Made by a program: the position numbers and the translations under genes
Notes under the pieces: model-generated
The model's database searches: none
The model's input: the letters and a program-made list of their open reading frames with translations, nothing else
What the model was told of the DNA's origin: nothing
Shown here: positions 1 through 39,900 of the stretch, in pieces
Numbering within the stretch: the stretch's first letter is position 1
How the letters are laid out: the number at the start of each line of letters is the position of its first letter
NCBI RefSeq assembly: GCF_010015445.1
Contig: NC_053116.1
Location: 37,296,285 to 37,360,284 of the forward strand
Source: Perca fluviatilis
Taxonomy: Eukaryota; Chordata; Actinopteri; Perciformes; Percidae
DNA length: 64,000 nt
Direction of reading: 5' to 3'

Positions 1-290
1 AACTAGTAACTAAAGCTGTAACAGATGATTGTAGCGGAGTAACTAAAGTAACTAGTAACTAAAGCTGGAACAGATGAATGTAGCGGAGTAACTAAAGTAA
101 CTAGTAACTAAAGCTGGAACAGATGAATGTAGCGGAGTAAAAAATCCAATATTTCTCTCTGAAATGTAGCGGAGTAGAAGTAGAAAGTGGCATGAAAAGA
201 AAAAGACTCAAGTAAAGTACAAGTACCTCAACATTTGGACTTAAGTACAGTACTGGAGTAAATGTGCTTAGTTACATTCCACCCCTGCTT
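1..290. repeat. 49-bp tandem array and terminus of a dispersed element
   Basis: Three partial copies of the unit taactaaagtaactagtaac... (period 49), then a terminal segment (aagtaaagtacaagtacctc ... cagtactggagtaaatg ... gttacattcca) shared with 36045-36170. The element is cut by the window edge. It is the same family as 33205-33775 and 35125-36170. 299-322 is an AC microsatellite. 323-900 is AT-rich with no recognised feature. Confidence 0.85.
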
Positions 291-960
291 ACAGTAACAC
301 ACACACACACACACACACACACTCACCAGCTTGTACACTATTGAAAAACGATTTAATGGTTTAGAAAGCAGCCACAACAAATAAATATGACATACATTCA
401 AACATGTTAAGGCATCAGGTAGATAGGGTCGCTGTTGTCACACAGCCGACGGTCTAATAACTCTTACTGTCATAGCATCATCGTGACATCAAATAAACAT
501 CTGTCTCATCGGAGTATTATAATTATTATAGTAGGTTTTCACCCACAACAGTACATTGTCATTTAAAAAAATCTAAATCAAATATAGCAATTCGATTATT
601 GTCTTCCATGAAAATAAAAACATTCACTGATAAAACCCTTTTTTATTTTTTTTATTTTTTTTATTAAGCTGCCAGCGTCCGTTTTACGTTATAATCCTAC
701 GGAGTAAACTGTGTTTTCAAAAAAAGTCGTGAGCGCTTTTTTTTTTTTTTTTTAAACGCCACCGCCAACGTTTTTGCAGCTCGGATCGTCCTTTTGAAGT
801 TAAAAAAAAATAAATAAAGCCCTACGTCAAGCGCTTTTTTGACAGCCGACCAATGACAAGCGGCGTAGCCAGACCTGTAGTTTCCATAACAACAAGAAAA
901 AATGGAGTCGGAGCACAGCGAGTTGTATGATATGACCGGGTGCTCTCTGTACAGGGAACT

Positions 961-1390
961 CACTTTGTTTAATCTAATGTTAGCATTAGCACCTCTCTCT
1001 CTCTCGGTTATTTCTTTAGCTCGCTCCACCACTTTGTTTAATCTAACGTTAGCATTAGCACCTCTCTCTCTCTCGGTTATTTCTTTAGCTCGCTCCACCA
1101 CTTTGTTTAATCTAACGTTAGCATTAGCACCTCTCTCTCTCTCGGTTATTTCTCTAGCTTGCTCCACCACTTTGTTTAATCTAACGTTAGCATTAGCACC
1201 TCTCTCTCTCTCTGTTATTTCTCTAGCTTGCTCCACCACTTTGTTTAATCTAACGTTAGCATTAGCACCTCTCGCTCTCTCGGTTATTTCTCTAGGTCGC
1301 TCCACCTCTTTGTTTATCTAACATTAGCACATCTCTCTTTCTCTCTCTCTATTATTTCTCTAGCTCGCTCCACCTCTTTGTTTAATCTAA
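961..1390. repeat. 69-bp tandem array, about 6 copies
   Basis: The start of the cactttgtttaatcta unit recurs at 961, 1030, 1099, 1168, 1237 and about 1306 and 1371, spacing 69. Each unit includes a CT-rich run. As 69 is divisible by 3, open frames of 139 and 202 codons appear on opposite strands; they are period artefacts. 1391-1953 is the presumed mthfr 3' flank, AT-rich, with nothing else recognised. Confidence 0.9.
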
Positions 1391-1953
1391 CGTTAGCACC
1401 GCTCCACATAGCGCTCTAGGATACTGTAGCAGTAGCTGTTGTAATAGCTACAAAAGACGCTCTCAGCTGCTTTTTGGAATAAATCCGCTGCCAGTTTCTT
1501 CCTTTTTTACTACAAAAGCGCCCTAGTCAACTTTTTCTTGTAAAAAAATAAAAAAGATGCCAAATATGAACCTAGCCTTTAAAGTATATTTCATTTTCAC
1601 ATTTCACTTTACGAGTCGTTTTTCTTAATTGTTGTTTTTCAGTGAGATTTGTCCTCGAGGAATCTTTAAAAAATAAAAATAAAAGTGCTACAAAAGGATG
1701 AAGCTACTGATCATGGAGGTAAAAAATATTTAATGTTTCCTATTTAGTTCCGGTGAGACAGTACGTTTTCATTTTCCATTCACTTAAATGTTAAAAAACA
1801 TTCATAAAAACCTTTTTAAAAAAATACTGTGAAGTACAATCCTTAATATTTGCTACGATCGGTTTTGTAAGTAGCAGCATTTTTTCATTTTTTTTGGCAA
1901 TGCATAAAATATCGACCATTCTGTAGTGTTTCTTTCTGTCCCTAAAAAAATTT

Positions 1954-30026
<28,073 letters not shown>

Positions 30027-30217
30027 GACGGCAGATTATCGTATGCTGAGAAAAAGAGAAGAAGAAGACACAAAAAGAAATCGTTTTCTCACTCTGTTGG
30101 GTCAAATAACTTTTGATCTTGAGCGATAGCAGACCACAGCCTTGTTTAAAAGTTTGTTGTATATTTGGTATAACGACTTCAAAGAAACTACTAACAGCAT
30201 GTATTATCTTCAGGGCG

Positions 30218-30625
30218 TTAACCCTTGTGTTGACTTCCCGTTGATCGTGCAACTTTTTGTTTTTGTGGGTCAAAATTTTAACTTTTCTTTTTTTTTACGT
30301 TTTGGTCGTCTTTTTCAATCACTTTTCCACCAATGTTTTTGTCAATTTTTTCAAAGTTTTTGTCACTTTTCTCAAAGTTTTACATTTTTTATGCACCTTT
30401 TGACATTTGTGGGTTTTTTTCCCGCATTTTTGGAGCTTTTTCCGAAACTTTCGTCACTTTTTTCCAACGTTCTTTTATCATTTCTTTTTTTCAAATGCTA
30501 TAAAATTGAATAAAACTTGCAAAGAGCGCTGTAGGGAGGCCATCCACGTTATTTCTTTTGAAAATTTGGTATATAAACTTTCTGAAAATGGGTCAAATTT
30601 GACCCGAGGACAACAGGAGGGTTAA
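30218..30625. mobile_element. TTAA-ended MITE just upstream of mthfr coding exon 1
   Basis: Ends ttaacccttgtgttgactt and gaggacaacaggagggtta-a, with gggtcaaaatt / aatttgaccc next in. The interior is T-rich (tttttgtcac, tttttcaaag). The same family is at 34512-35058. It begins about 170 bp from the exon boundary at 30045. Confidence 0.75.
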
Positions 30626-30968
30626 ATAATTTAAATATCATATTCATGAATCCAAATTTCAAATATCCAAACCATGCTTCAAGGCCTCTGGACACCCACA
30701 CAGGTGTTTTCAGATATTCTGGCTGATTAGACTCTGCTCAGGTTGGAGGTGGGCGGAGCTTCGATGGGAACTTATTATAAAGTCACAAATTCTTTCTAGC
30801 AATAAGAATTATACAGCTGTCATGTGTCCTGCCCTAACAGGTGCAACAGCACTAACAGGAGACTCAGGAAGATGTCAATTACTCAGTCTAACCACACCCA
30901 CACAGTCCTGGGAAGAGGCCCAAACAGCCACATAAACTACAAACACCGTCAAAATAATTTATACTTTC

Positions 30969-31651
30969 TAGGGGTGTAAGAAAAAAATAAATCTATACAC
31001 TTGAGTATCGCAATATTTTATTTAGCAATACTATATCGAGTCGATAGATTTATTTTTTTAGTTTATGTGCAAAAATATTCATTTAAGACAGTAGTTCATG
31101 TTTGTGTTGTGTATCAACCCCTTACTGCTAGATGGCTGCTGAGACACACCACTACTGTCCTTGCCTAAGAGTGTCTAGCAGTGCCTAACAGTGCCTGACT
31201 TTTTGCTAGCAGCTAACAACGTAGCTATGGCTGAACTTTGGCCTACTAGTTCATGTTTGTGTTGTGTATCAACCCCTTACTGCTGGATGGCTATGCTGAG
31301 ACACACCACTAGTGTCCTTGCCTAACAGTGCCTAACAGGGCCTAGCAGTGCCTAACATTTTGCTAGAAGCTAACAACGTAGCTATGGCTGACCTTTGGCC
31401 TCCTTTAGCATATCAACATTAGCTCACTAAGAACCTGGGAACCACAATCCCAAACTGGCAGTTTGATTTTCTGTGTACTGAATTGTTTACCTAAAGTAAA
31501 CTTCTTTGACTGTTATGCACATCATGTCTATTTTTAAATATTAGTTTTTCAAAAATTATCTATTGCCTTATGTAAATATATCGCAATATATTGAATCGTG
31601 ACCATGTATCGTGATACGTATGGTATCGCCAGATTCTTGCCAACACACCTA
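30969..31651. mobile_element. hAT-type element with perfect 8-bp target duplication
   Basis: taggggtgtaag to gccaacacacct-a, flanked by atactttc at 30961-30968 and 31652-31659. The interior has a direct duplication of about 157 bp beginning gttcatgtttgtgttgtgta at about 31094 and 31251. Confidence 0.88.
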
Positions 31652-31800
31652 ATACTTTCTGCTATTTTTTTTTTTTAACTCAACAATTAGATATAATTTC
31701 CAATAGGCTAAACGTGGTTTATTGATTATTAATGTAAAAACAGAAGGAGTGTGAAAATGAGGTAATTAGTTGGTGTTTGTGTATGCTGGGTAGTGGCATA

Positions 31801-31874
31801 CATGTAGTATACATACATATACATACACACATATACCCATATATATACATACACACATATACCCATATATATAT

Positions 31875-31938
<64 letters not shown>

Positions 31939-31939
31939 C

Positions 31940-31974
<35 letters not shown>

Positions 31975-31995
31975 TATATATATATATATATACAC
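31801..31995. repeat. AT/ACAT microsatellite with long self-complementary runs
   Basis: Alternating tatata with catacata and tatacccata interruptions; nearly all of 31850-31990 is alternating purine-pyrimidine AT. A second (AT)n is at 32167-32199. Tyr/Ile-rich open frames are artefacts. Confidence 0.95.
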
Positions 31996-32158
31996 ATTAT
32001 TTTTATTTGTTTTATTGTTTACCTTATTTTTTTCTTATTGTGTATTTAAGTACTCTCTTCTTAAAGTGCAGCTATGTTATGTCATCATTATGTAAGATTG
32101 CAATGTTCCTTGTAATGACTGCTTTATTTATTTATTTATTTTTTATTTATTATTATTA

Positions 32159-32203
<45 letters not shown>

Positions 32204-33204
32204 TTTTTTATTTTTTTAAAGTCTGATGCCGAACTGTTCTACGATTGTTTGTGTCACACGTTTGTGAGAATTTGCCAATAAAGTTGCGAAATAAAATAAA
32301 CAATTCTCAATTGAATGCGCAGTACTTGACAGAAGAATATGGGGGGCGAGTTTAGATTAAATTTACATTATTTTATTTTTTAAATACTGCTTGCAGGCTT
32401 AATTTATGCACAAGAAACTACACATGCCTCCGCCCCCCCCACACACACCATGCTTTGCAGCCAGGATTAGCAAGAAACCGGCTGATCTGTGACGTTAAGA
32501 AATGTCGGTAAAAACTTTAGGTCCCAAAACACAGAGCGACACGAGCCGCTCGATATAGACCCAGCTAATTAAAGTAGCAGCAGTAGTAGAGCATGCTAAC
32601 GTTACATTACATACCAACGGCCTGCTAGCACACCGGGCTGCGCACAGCTAACGGTAACTACGTGCCTCATGAGATTTGTTTTTTTTTTTAACAAAACTTT
32701 ATTTAAAGTTATTTACAGACAAAACGCCTCATAAACGCTGCATTGGTTATGAATTCGGCCGTAAATAGACATAACGTAGTATACGTAACGTAACGTTAAC
32801 TTAGGTTACACTCTACCACACTGAACTTCAGGCTAAAACCAGTTTACGTTTAGTTTACGCTGAGAAAATAACAGAAAAGTAAACAAAGCCTCTCCCACCT
32901 TTCCCGGCGTGTTGTCCTAAAGGTCTCCCCGACTGTCTCCCATCCAGGGCAAAATATGGACAGAATTTTAACTGCTGCAGCGCGTGGGACACATGCATGT
33001 ATGATAAAAAGGTGGCACCATATGTGTAAAAGGGTGGGACCATGGAGGGTGGGACTATTCAGATGTATAATAAGAACTGATCGCAGTCTGTCAAGCTGAC
33101 ACAACCACACAACCCATCTGTATAACTGTAGCGGAGCTGCTCATGCTGCGTTTACGTGCCGTGGGAAATGTAACAAACACAGCAACATCAACATCAACAT
33201 CAAC

Positions 33205-33775
33205 ATCAACAAGTATTCAGATCCTTTACTTATGTAAAAGTTCTAATACCTATTAGAAGTAAAAGTCCTGTACTGAAAATGTTACATAAGTGAAAGTATG
33301 TAAGTATCGTCAGGAAAATGTAGTTAAAGTATTAAAAGTATTCGATGCAGAAAAATCCTCCCATTTTTAGAAAGTGGTCCAGTGGTCTAGTAGTGGTAAT
33401 GGTCTCATCATCTCAGCTGGACTTGTAGGCCATTATATTGTTGACTAGTTTCATTTATATTAAAACATCAGATTTTATAAACTACATGTGTTTGTGTGTG
33501 CAGTCTACACGTGTCTGAATGTGTAAAGTAACTAGTAACTAAAGTAACTAGTAACTAAAGCTGTAACAGGTGAATGTAGTGGAGTAACTAAAGTAACTAG
33601 TAACTAAAGCTGTAACAGGTGAATGTAGTGGAGTAACTAAAGTAACTAGTAACTACAGCTGTAACAGATGAATGTAGCGGAGTAACTAAAGTAACTAGTA
33701 ACTAAAGCTGCAACAGATGAATGTAGCGGAGTAACTAAAGTAACTAGTAACTAAAGCTGTAACAGATGTACTTTA
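33205..33775. mobile_element. 49-bp VNTR element directly upstream of clcn6
   Basis: The left end (agtattcagatcctttactt) and the cagaaaaatcctcccat core lead into about five 49-bp units (33525-33770). It matches 35125-36170. The array ends about 115 bp before the clcn6 ATG. An (ACATCA)n run precedes it at about 33180-33212. Confidence 0.85.
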
Positions 33776-33883
33776 AAAAATAAATAATAAATAAATAAAT
33801 TCTGCTGTTATTGATATTTTCGAATCGGAAAATCTCGACGCTTTTACGACGTGCCGTGAACGCAGCATGACACAACAACGAAG
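33776..33883 (+). promoter_or_regulatory. Short unique segment upstream of the clcn6 ATG (5' UTR or core promoter)
   Basis: Starts AT-rich (aataaataataaataaataa), then cgacgcttttacgacgtgcc and aacgcagcatgacacaacaa before aagATG. No TATA box in a suitable position was assigned. The ctgcgtttacgtgccgtggg sequence at about 33150 is similar to the inverse of this stretch, on the other side of the VNTR element. Confidence 0.35.
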
Positions 33884-33958
33884 ATGGCGTGTTGTGGGAA
33901 CTGTTTTTGTTGCCAATGCTGCTGCAGAGAAGGAGAGACACGGACCCCCGAGGAACTG
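33884..33958 (+). CDS. clcn6: clcn6 coding exon 1
   Basis: 25 codons. The N terminus is Cys-rich ([14 protein letters not shown]) and then [11 protein letters not shown], matching human [11 protein letters not shown]. The context aagATGGCG is a good start. The donor is CTG|GTAAGG at 33959. Confidence 0.94.
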
Positions 33959-36900
33959 GTAAGGACGAAATAAAGCCACTGGTGAAAACCGGGGATGTGT
34001 TAATCATTTTATAATCCGACCATTCAGGGTTCCCTCTGAACTATGTGCTCTCAGCGCCCTGCTCTGGCTTGCTAGCTCCACCCTGCTGCTCGGTGTGTTC
34101 AGTGTCTTGTCGCTTTTGCAAATATGCCATTAATGACCTTAAATCCATCACTATGTAAACCGACGCCTCGGCTGAAAGCTGCAATACTTGTTCTTACGCT
34201 GTAGCTTTGCCTCAGGGACATATGTTTTTTTGCTGTTTAACTCATGCACGTGGAGAGAAAGCCCTCTGACCAAACTCCGTTTAAGAACTCTTGCAATATA
34301 GGGCTTCCTTTCTTTTTAATAAAGCTACTTAACCCTCATTAACATAAATTAGACGTTGTATGGCTTCTGAGAACCCCTGCTTCTGTTCGGCATGCATGTT
34401 GCACACCAAATTAGCTTTTTGTTTGAGCACCAACAACTTCTTTGTTTGGTTACCCCTAAAAGTCGGTATACGTGCAGTTTTAGTGTCCCAAATTCCCCAT
34501 ACAATATGTCCTTAACCCTCATTGTTGTCTTTGGGTCAAATTGGACCCGTTTTCAAAATTTCTATAGCAGAAAGGTTGGATTATTTCAACCAAATTGCCC
34601 AAAAGTAACACGGATGTTTCATTGAAATGCTCTTCACAAGTCGAATTAAGGATCAGTTCATTCATTGTATTGACTTTTAGGTGTTCTACACATTTCATAG
34701 CATTATTCTGACTTCACTTTGACAGTCTGTCGTTATCCATAAACATCCTCTGATCTTAAATATTAGTCAAAATAATTCATACGTTCTGCTTTTTTTTTTA
34801 AACTAAAAAAAAAATATATAATGTCATACAGGCTAAATGAGCTTTATTGACCATGAATTCCCAAAAATGGTGTAAAAAAATAGCGTTAATAAGTTGTTAG
34901 TGGTAGTGGAAATAAATCGCAGGAAAGATGCTGCAAAAATAATGAGTTATACATCGAAATGAGACAAAACGTGTTTTTTTTAAGTGGCAAAATAAGTAAC
35001 AAAAACGTCCAAAGTGTTCATTTTCAATATTGACCCAGAAGGACAACACAAGGGTTAATTAATTATGAACCTGCTAAACCACCTGTGCTACCCTAATCCT
35101 AACCCTATGTCAGCTGCGGACAAAGTATCCGGATCCTTTACTTAAGTAAAAGTACTAATACCACACTGTGAAAACACTCAGTTACAAGTAAAAGTCCTGC
35201 ATTGAAAATGTTACTTAAGGGAAAGTATGTAAGTATCATCAGGAAAATGTACTTAAAGTATTAAAAGTACTCGATGCAGAAAAATCCTCCCATTGTAGAA
35301 AGTGTAAAGGATACAACCAGCTGTGTGTTTAATGGTCTCATCATCTCAGCTGGACTTGTAGTCCGTTATATTGTCGGCTAGTTTACTTTAGAATCAAACA
35401 TCAGATTTTATAAACTACATGTGTTCTGTGTGCAGTAATCTTAATGTGTTAAGTAACTAGTAACTAAAGTAACTAGTAACTAAAGCTGTAACAGATGAAT
35501 GTAGCGAGTAACTAAAGTAACTAGTAACTAAAGCTGGAACAGATGAATGTAGCGGAGTAACTAAAGTAACTAGTAACTAAAGCTGGAACAGATGAATGTA
35601 GCGGAGTAACTAAAGTAACTAGTAACTAAAGCTGGAACAGATGAATGTAGCGGAGTAACTAAAGTAACTAGTAACTCAAGTTGGAATAGATGAATGTAGT
35701 GGAGTAACTAAAGTAACTAGTAACTAAAGCTGTAACAGATGAATGTAGTGGAGTAACTAAAGTAACTAGTAACTAAAGCTGTAACAGATGAATGTAGCGG
35801 AGTAACTAAAGTAACTAGTAACTAAAGCTGTAACAGATGAATGTAGTGGAGTAACTAAAGTAACTAGTAACTAAAGCTGGAACAGATGAATGTAGCGGAG
35901 TAACTAAAGTAACTAGTAACTAAAGCTGTAACAGATGAATGTAGTGGAGTAACTAAAGTAACTAGTAACTAAAGCTGTAACAGATGAATGTAGCGGAGGA
36001 ACTAAAGTAACTAGTAACTAAAGCTGGAACAGATGAATGTAGCGGAGTAAAAAGTACAATATTTCTCTCTGAAGAGTAGAAGTAGAAAGTGGCTTAAGTA
36101 AAGTACAAGTACCTCAGCATTTGTACTTAAGTACAGTACTGGAGTAAATGTACTTAGTTACATTCCACTGCTGTTAGATGTAAGTGATGCTCGAGAGAAT
36201 ATCAATATTTAGCTGGAGATCATCATGTCCGTCAGGTGTTTAATTTGCAAAATAAGTCAACTGAATCCTGTTCTTCTAACCATGATGGACATAATGGACA
36301 TACACTGTGATCATGTACTTACTTAGGGCTGCAACTAACCATTATTTTCTTGTCACTTAATCTGTAGATGAATGGATTAGTTAACTAATCGATTACTTGT
36401 TGCAGCTCTATGATTTGTAACTGTGTAAACTCTGTGCGGTCACAGTGGTAGCTAGATTCCCCAAAGTCTCTATTTTCTGAATTAGTTGGCAGCTAAATAC
36501 TTGTAGTTCGTAGCTGGCTTAATTTCTAGTAAACTGTCCCTGCCGAGCTGGATGTGTGCCTATACACTAACTGTATTGTATTTGAAGTATTTGTTTTTTT
36601 TCCCTCAAGGCGATCCTTGGGGAAATCCAAGTTGAAGAAGATGAGATTCTACCCAGGAAAGACTATGAGGTGAGAAACCTGTGAACATCTATCCTGGTCC
36701 TACCAGACTCTGGTACATTAGCCTGGTTCTCCCAGACTCTGGTACATTAGCCTGGTTCTCCCAGACTCTGGTACATTAGCCTGGTCCTACCAGACTCTGG
36801 TACATTTCATGTGTACAGAGAGTCTGGCCACTCTCCATTGACAAGTGTTAACTTCCTTGAAGGCGGGTACTGGAGTCTCGGGAAGGAACGTGTTTTGGTG

Positions 36901-39900
36901 GAACTTTTGCACCCTGCATAAGAAAACGGCACAAATAATATTAAATTAAGTTAACTGTTGACACAATACACTAGTCTATCGACGACGCTCCACTTCCGGG
37001 ATTGTTCAGGTGCCACCGGATATTCGGTCAGATGTGCGTCCCCTTCCTCTGTCTCTGTGTTGGCGTTCTAACCTCCGGCTGATTTGTGAGGACTATGGTT
37101 AACTGCTCCTCAGATCTCTACAGGGTAAATCCAGACAGCTAGCTAGACTATCTGTCCAATCTGAGTTTTCTGTCGCACGACTAAAACTACTTTTGAACGT
37201 CCACATGTTCCACCAAAACAAGATCCTTCCAGAGGCTATTTAGCAGAGGCTGTTCATTTTGGCTGGTGGATGGGGCTAATTTTGTACCCTGGACCCAATA
37301 GTTCCACCGTCTTTGTTGTTTTTAATCCTAAACAGAGCTTGGATTATGACCGCTGCATCAGTGAACCCTACATGGAGATTCTGGAGGGGATGAACAGCAA
37401 GGTGAGACTACGTAGAAGTTAAAATGTGTCTTTTGTTTAAATATTTTTCAAATTTGAATTCTCAATTCAAGATATATCATGTAAAATACTAACAATAATA
37501 ATAGTTCCACCTCATCGTGTTCATTTATCTTGACTGTTATTAGAGGTCTTGAAATTAATCAAATAATCGATGCATCGAATCGTGGACATGGACGATGCTG
37601 CATCGATAATCGACCGGCTCATAATCGATTATTTCTTTTTACAATTTTATGTAAGTCTAACGACCTTTCTGTTTACATATTCTGGTATGTTTTGCACATT
37701 CAGGAAGTGCCATGTGCTCAGTGCTGTATAGGTTTATGTATCCAATTTATTTAGTATTAGAGCTCTGCAGAATGTTTGGTTTTTGAAGCTTGAAAAGCTA
37801 TGAATTAAATATCCTACATGGCTTTAATAGAAAAATGTATATATATTGAATTGAATCGCTGACATGATGATCGTAATCGAAATCGGGAGATCAGTGAAAA
37901 TTCACACCTCTAATTGTTATATTTTACTATTTCAATTTAATATCGCTGTCTGTGATTTAACTTCATATTGAGAGCCGCTAAACTGTGTTTCGTTGTTGAA
38001 AGCAATAGTCATGTTTCTGTCAAGCGAATTCTAAGTGAACTTTTAAAATGTGAATTAGAAGCGTTTCCATCAACTGGTTTAGAGCGAATAAACTGGACGA
38101 CACAAAGCGTAGTTTGGTCACAAGTTGCCGTTACGCGTGGTTGTAGATTACAAATCGGCTCGCTAAATCAAAGAGTTGAGAAGCTAAGATCTTCGGCTGA
38201 ATGGAGAGAGGTAGCTTTGTACAAGTTGGCCACCTGTGCAGAATCCAGGGTCGTGGCAGAGACATTTGGTGTCAGCGAGACAACCGCTCACCGCTGTGTA
38301 TAGGCGGTGTGCAGGGCCAGACGATTCAAGCTGTTGAACCAATTCGTCAATTTACCCGACGCGGCTGAGGCCCGGGCTACAGCGCACCACAACTCCACCA
38401 CGCACCTTGTGCCACAAGTGTACGGTGCACTGGAGGGGACCCGTATCCTGATCCTTCCCCCATCCGATGGATACCGGGACTATAGTCATGTGACTTGCAT
38501 GTTCGCTAGGGTTGGGTACGGAAACCTGGTGCGGTACTAATACGGCACCGGTGCCTAAACGGCCGGTATCTACCGGACCGAATGGCAACGCAGATTTCGG
38601 TGCCAATTAAATGCCTTCTACGCTGATCTCTGATGCTCTGAAACAGACGTTAGAGGCAACGGAGCATCGCTGCATGTGACGCTAGTTAACACTTCACTTG
38701 GCAGCAGGTAACGTTAGCCTACCGTTAGCTAGTTAACACTATACTTAGCAGCAGGTAACATTAGCCTACCGTTAGCTAGTTAACACTATACTTAGCAGCA
38801 GGTAACATTAGACTACCGTTAGCTAGTTAACACTATACTTAGCAGCAGGTAACGTTAGCCTACCGTTAGCTAGTTAACACTATACTTAGCAGCAGGTAAC
38901 GTTAGCCTACCGTTAGCTAGTTAACACTATACTTGGCAGCAGGTAACGTTAGCCTACCGTTAGCTAGTTAACACTATACTTAGCAGCAGGTAACGTTAGC
39001 CTACCGTTAGCTAGTTAACACTATACTTAGCAGCAGGTAACATTAGACTACCGTTAGCTAGTTAACACTATACTTAGCAGCAGGTAACGTTAGCCTACCG
39101 TTAGCTAGTTAACACTATACTTAGCAGCAGGTAACGTTAGCCTACCGTTAGCTAGTTAACACTATACTTGGCAGCAGGTAACGTTAGCCTACCGTTAGCT
39201 AGTTAACACTATACTTAGCAGCAGGTAACGTTAGCCTACCGTTAGCTAGTTAACACTATACTTAGCAGCAGGTAACGTTAGCCTACCGTTAGTTAGTTAA
39301 CACTATACTTAGCAGCAGGTAACATTAGCCTACCGTTAGCTAGTTAACACTATACTTAGCAGCAGGTAACGTTAGCCTACCGTTAGCTAGTTAACACTAT
39401 ACTTAGCAGCAGGTAACGTTAGCCTACCGTTAGCTAGTTAACACTATACTTGGCAGCAGGTAACGTTAGCCTACCGTTAGCTAGTTAACACTATACTTAG
39501 CAGCAGGTAACGTTAGCCTACCGTTAGCTAGTTAACACTATACTTAGCAGCAGGTAACGTTAGCCTACCGTTAGCTAGTTAACACTATACTTAGCAGCAG
39601 GTAACGTCGCCACCGTTAGCTAGTTAACACTATACTTAGCAGCAGGTAACATTAGCCTACCGTTAGCTAGTTAACACTATACTTAGCAGCAGGTAACGTT
39701 AGCCTACCGTTAGCTAGTTAACACTATACTTAGCAGCAGGTAACGTTAGACTACCGTTAGCTAGTTAACACTATACTTAGCAGCAGGTAACGTTAGCCTA
39801 CCGTTAGCTAGTTAACACTATACTTAGCAGCAGGTAACGTTAGCCTACCGTTAGCTAGTTAACACTATACTTAGCAGCAGGTAACATTAGACTACCGTTA

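Larger units (their letters stand above)
30046..33883. promoter_or_regulatory. Intergenic interval between the mthfr and clcn6 start codons (likely bidirectional promoter)
   Basis: Both genes must start transcription here. The acceptor at 30046 shows that mthfr has an upstream untranslated exon. One candidate donor on the minus strand is AAAG|GTGGGA at 32898, which would place a first exon in about 32899-33100; this is weakly supported. 32500-33170 is the only sizeable non-repetitive stretch. No clear TATA box was identified for either gene. The rest is transposons (30218-30625, 30969-31651), AT palindromes and a VNTR element. Confidence 0.4.

Noticed and set aside
697..1321. Overlapping open frames of 202 (-) and 139 (+) codons
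   Set aside because: They follow a 69-bp tandem repeat, a multiple of three, so the frame stays open on both strands without selection. No similarity or splice context.
31719..31997. Tyr/Ile-rich minus-strand frames
   Set aside because: AT/ACAT microsatellite translation.
35080..35110. Telomere-like repeat (ctaatcctaaccctat)
   Set aside because: Too short and imperfect; more likely chance next to transposon ends.
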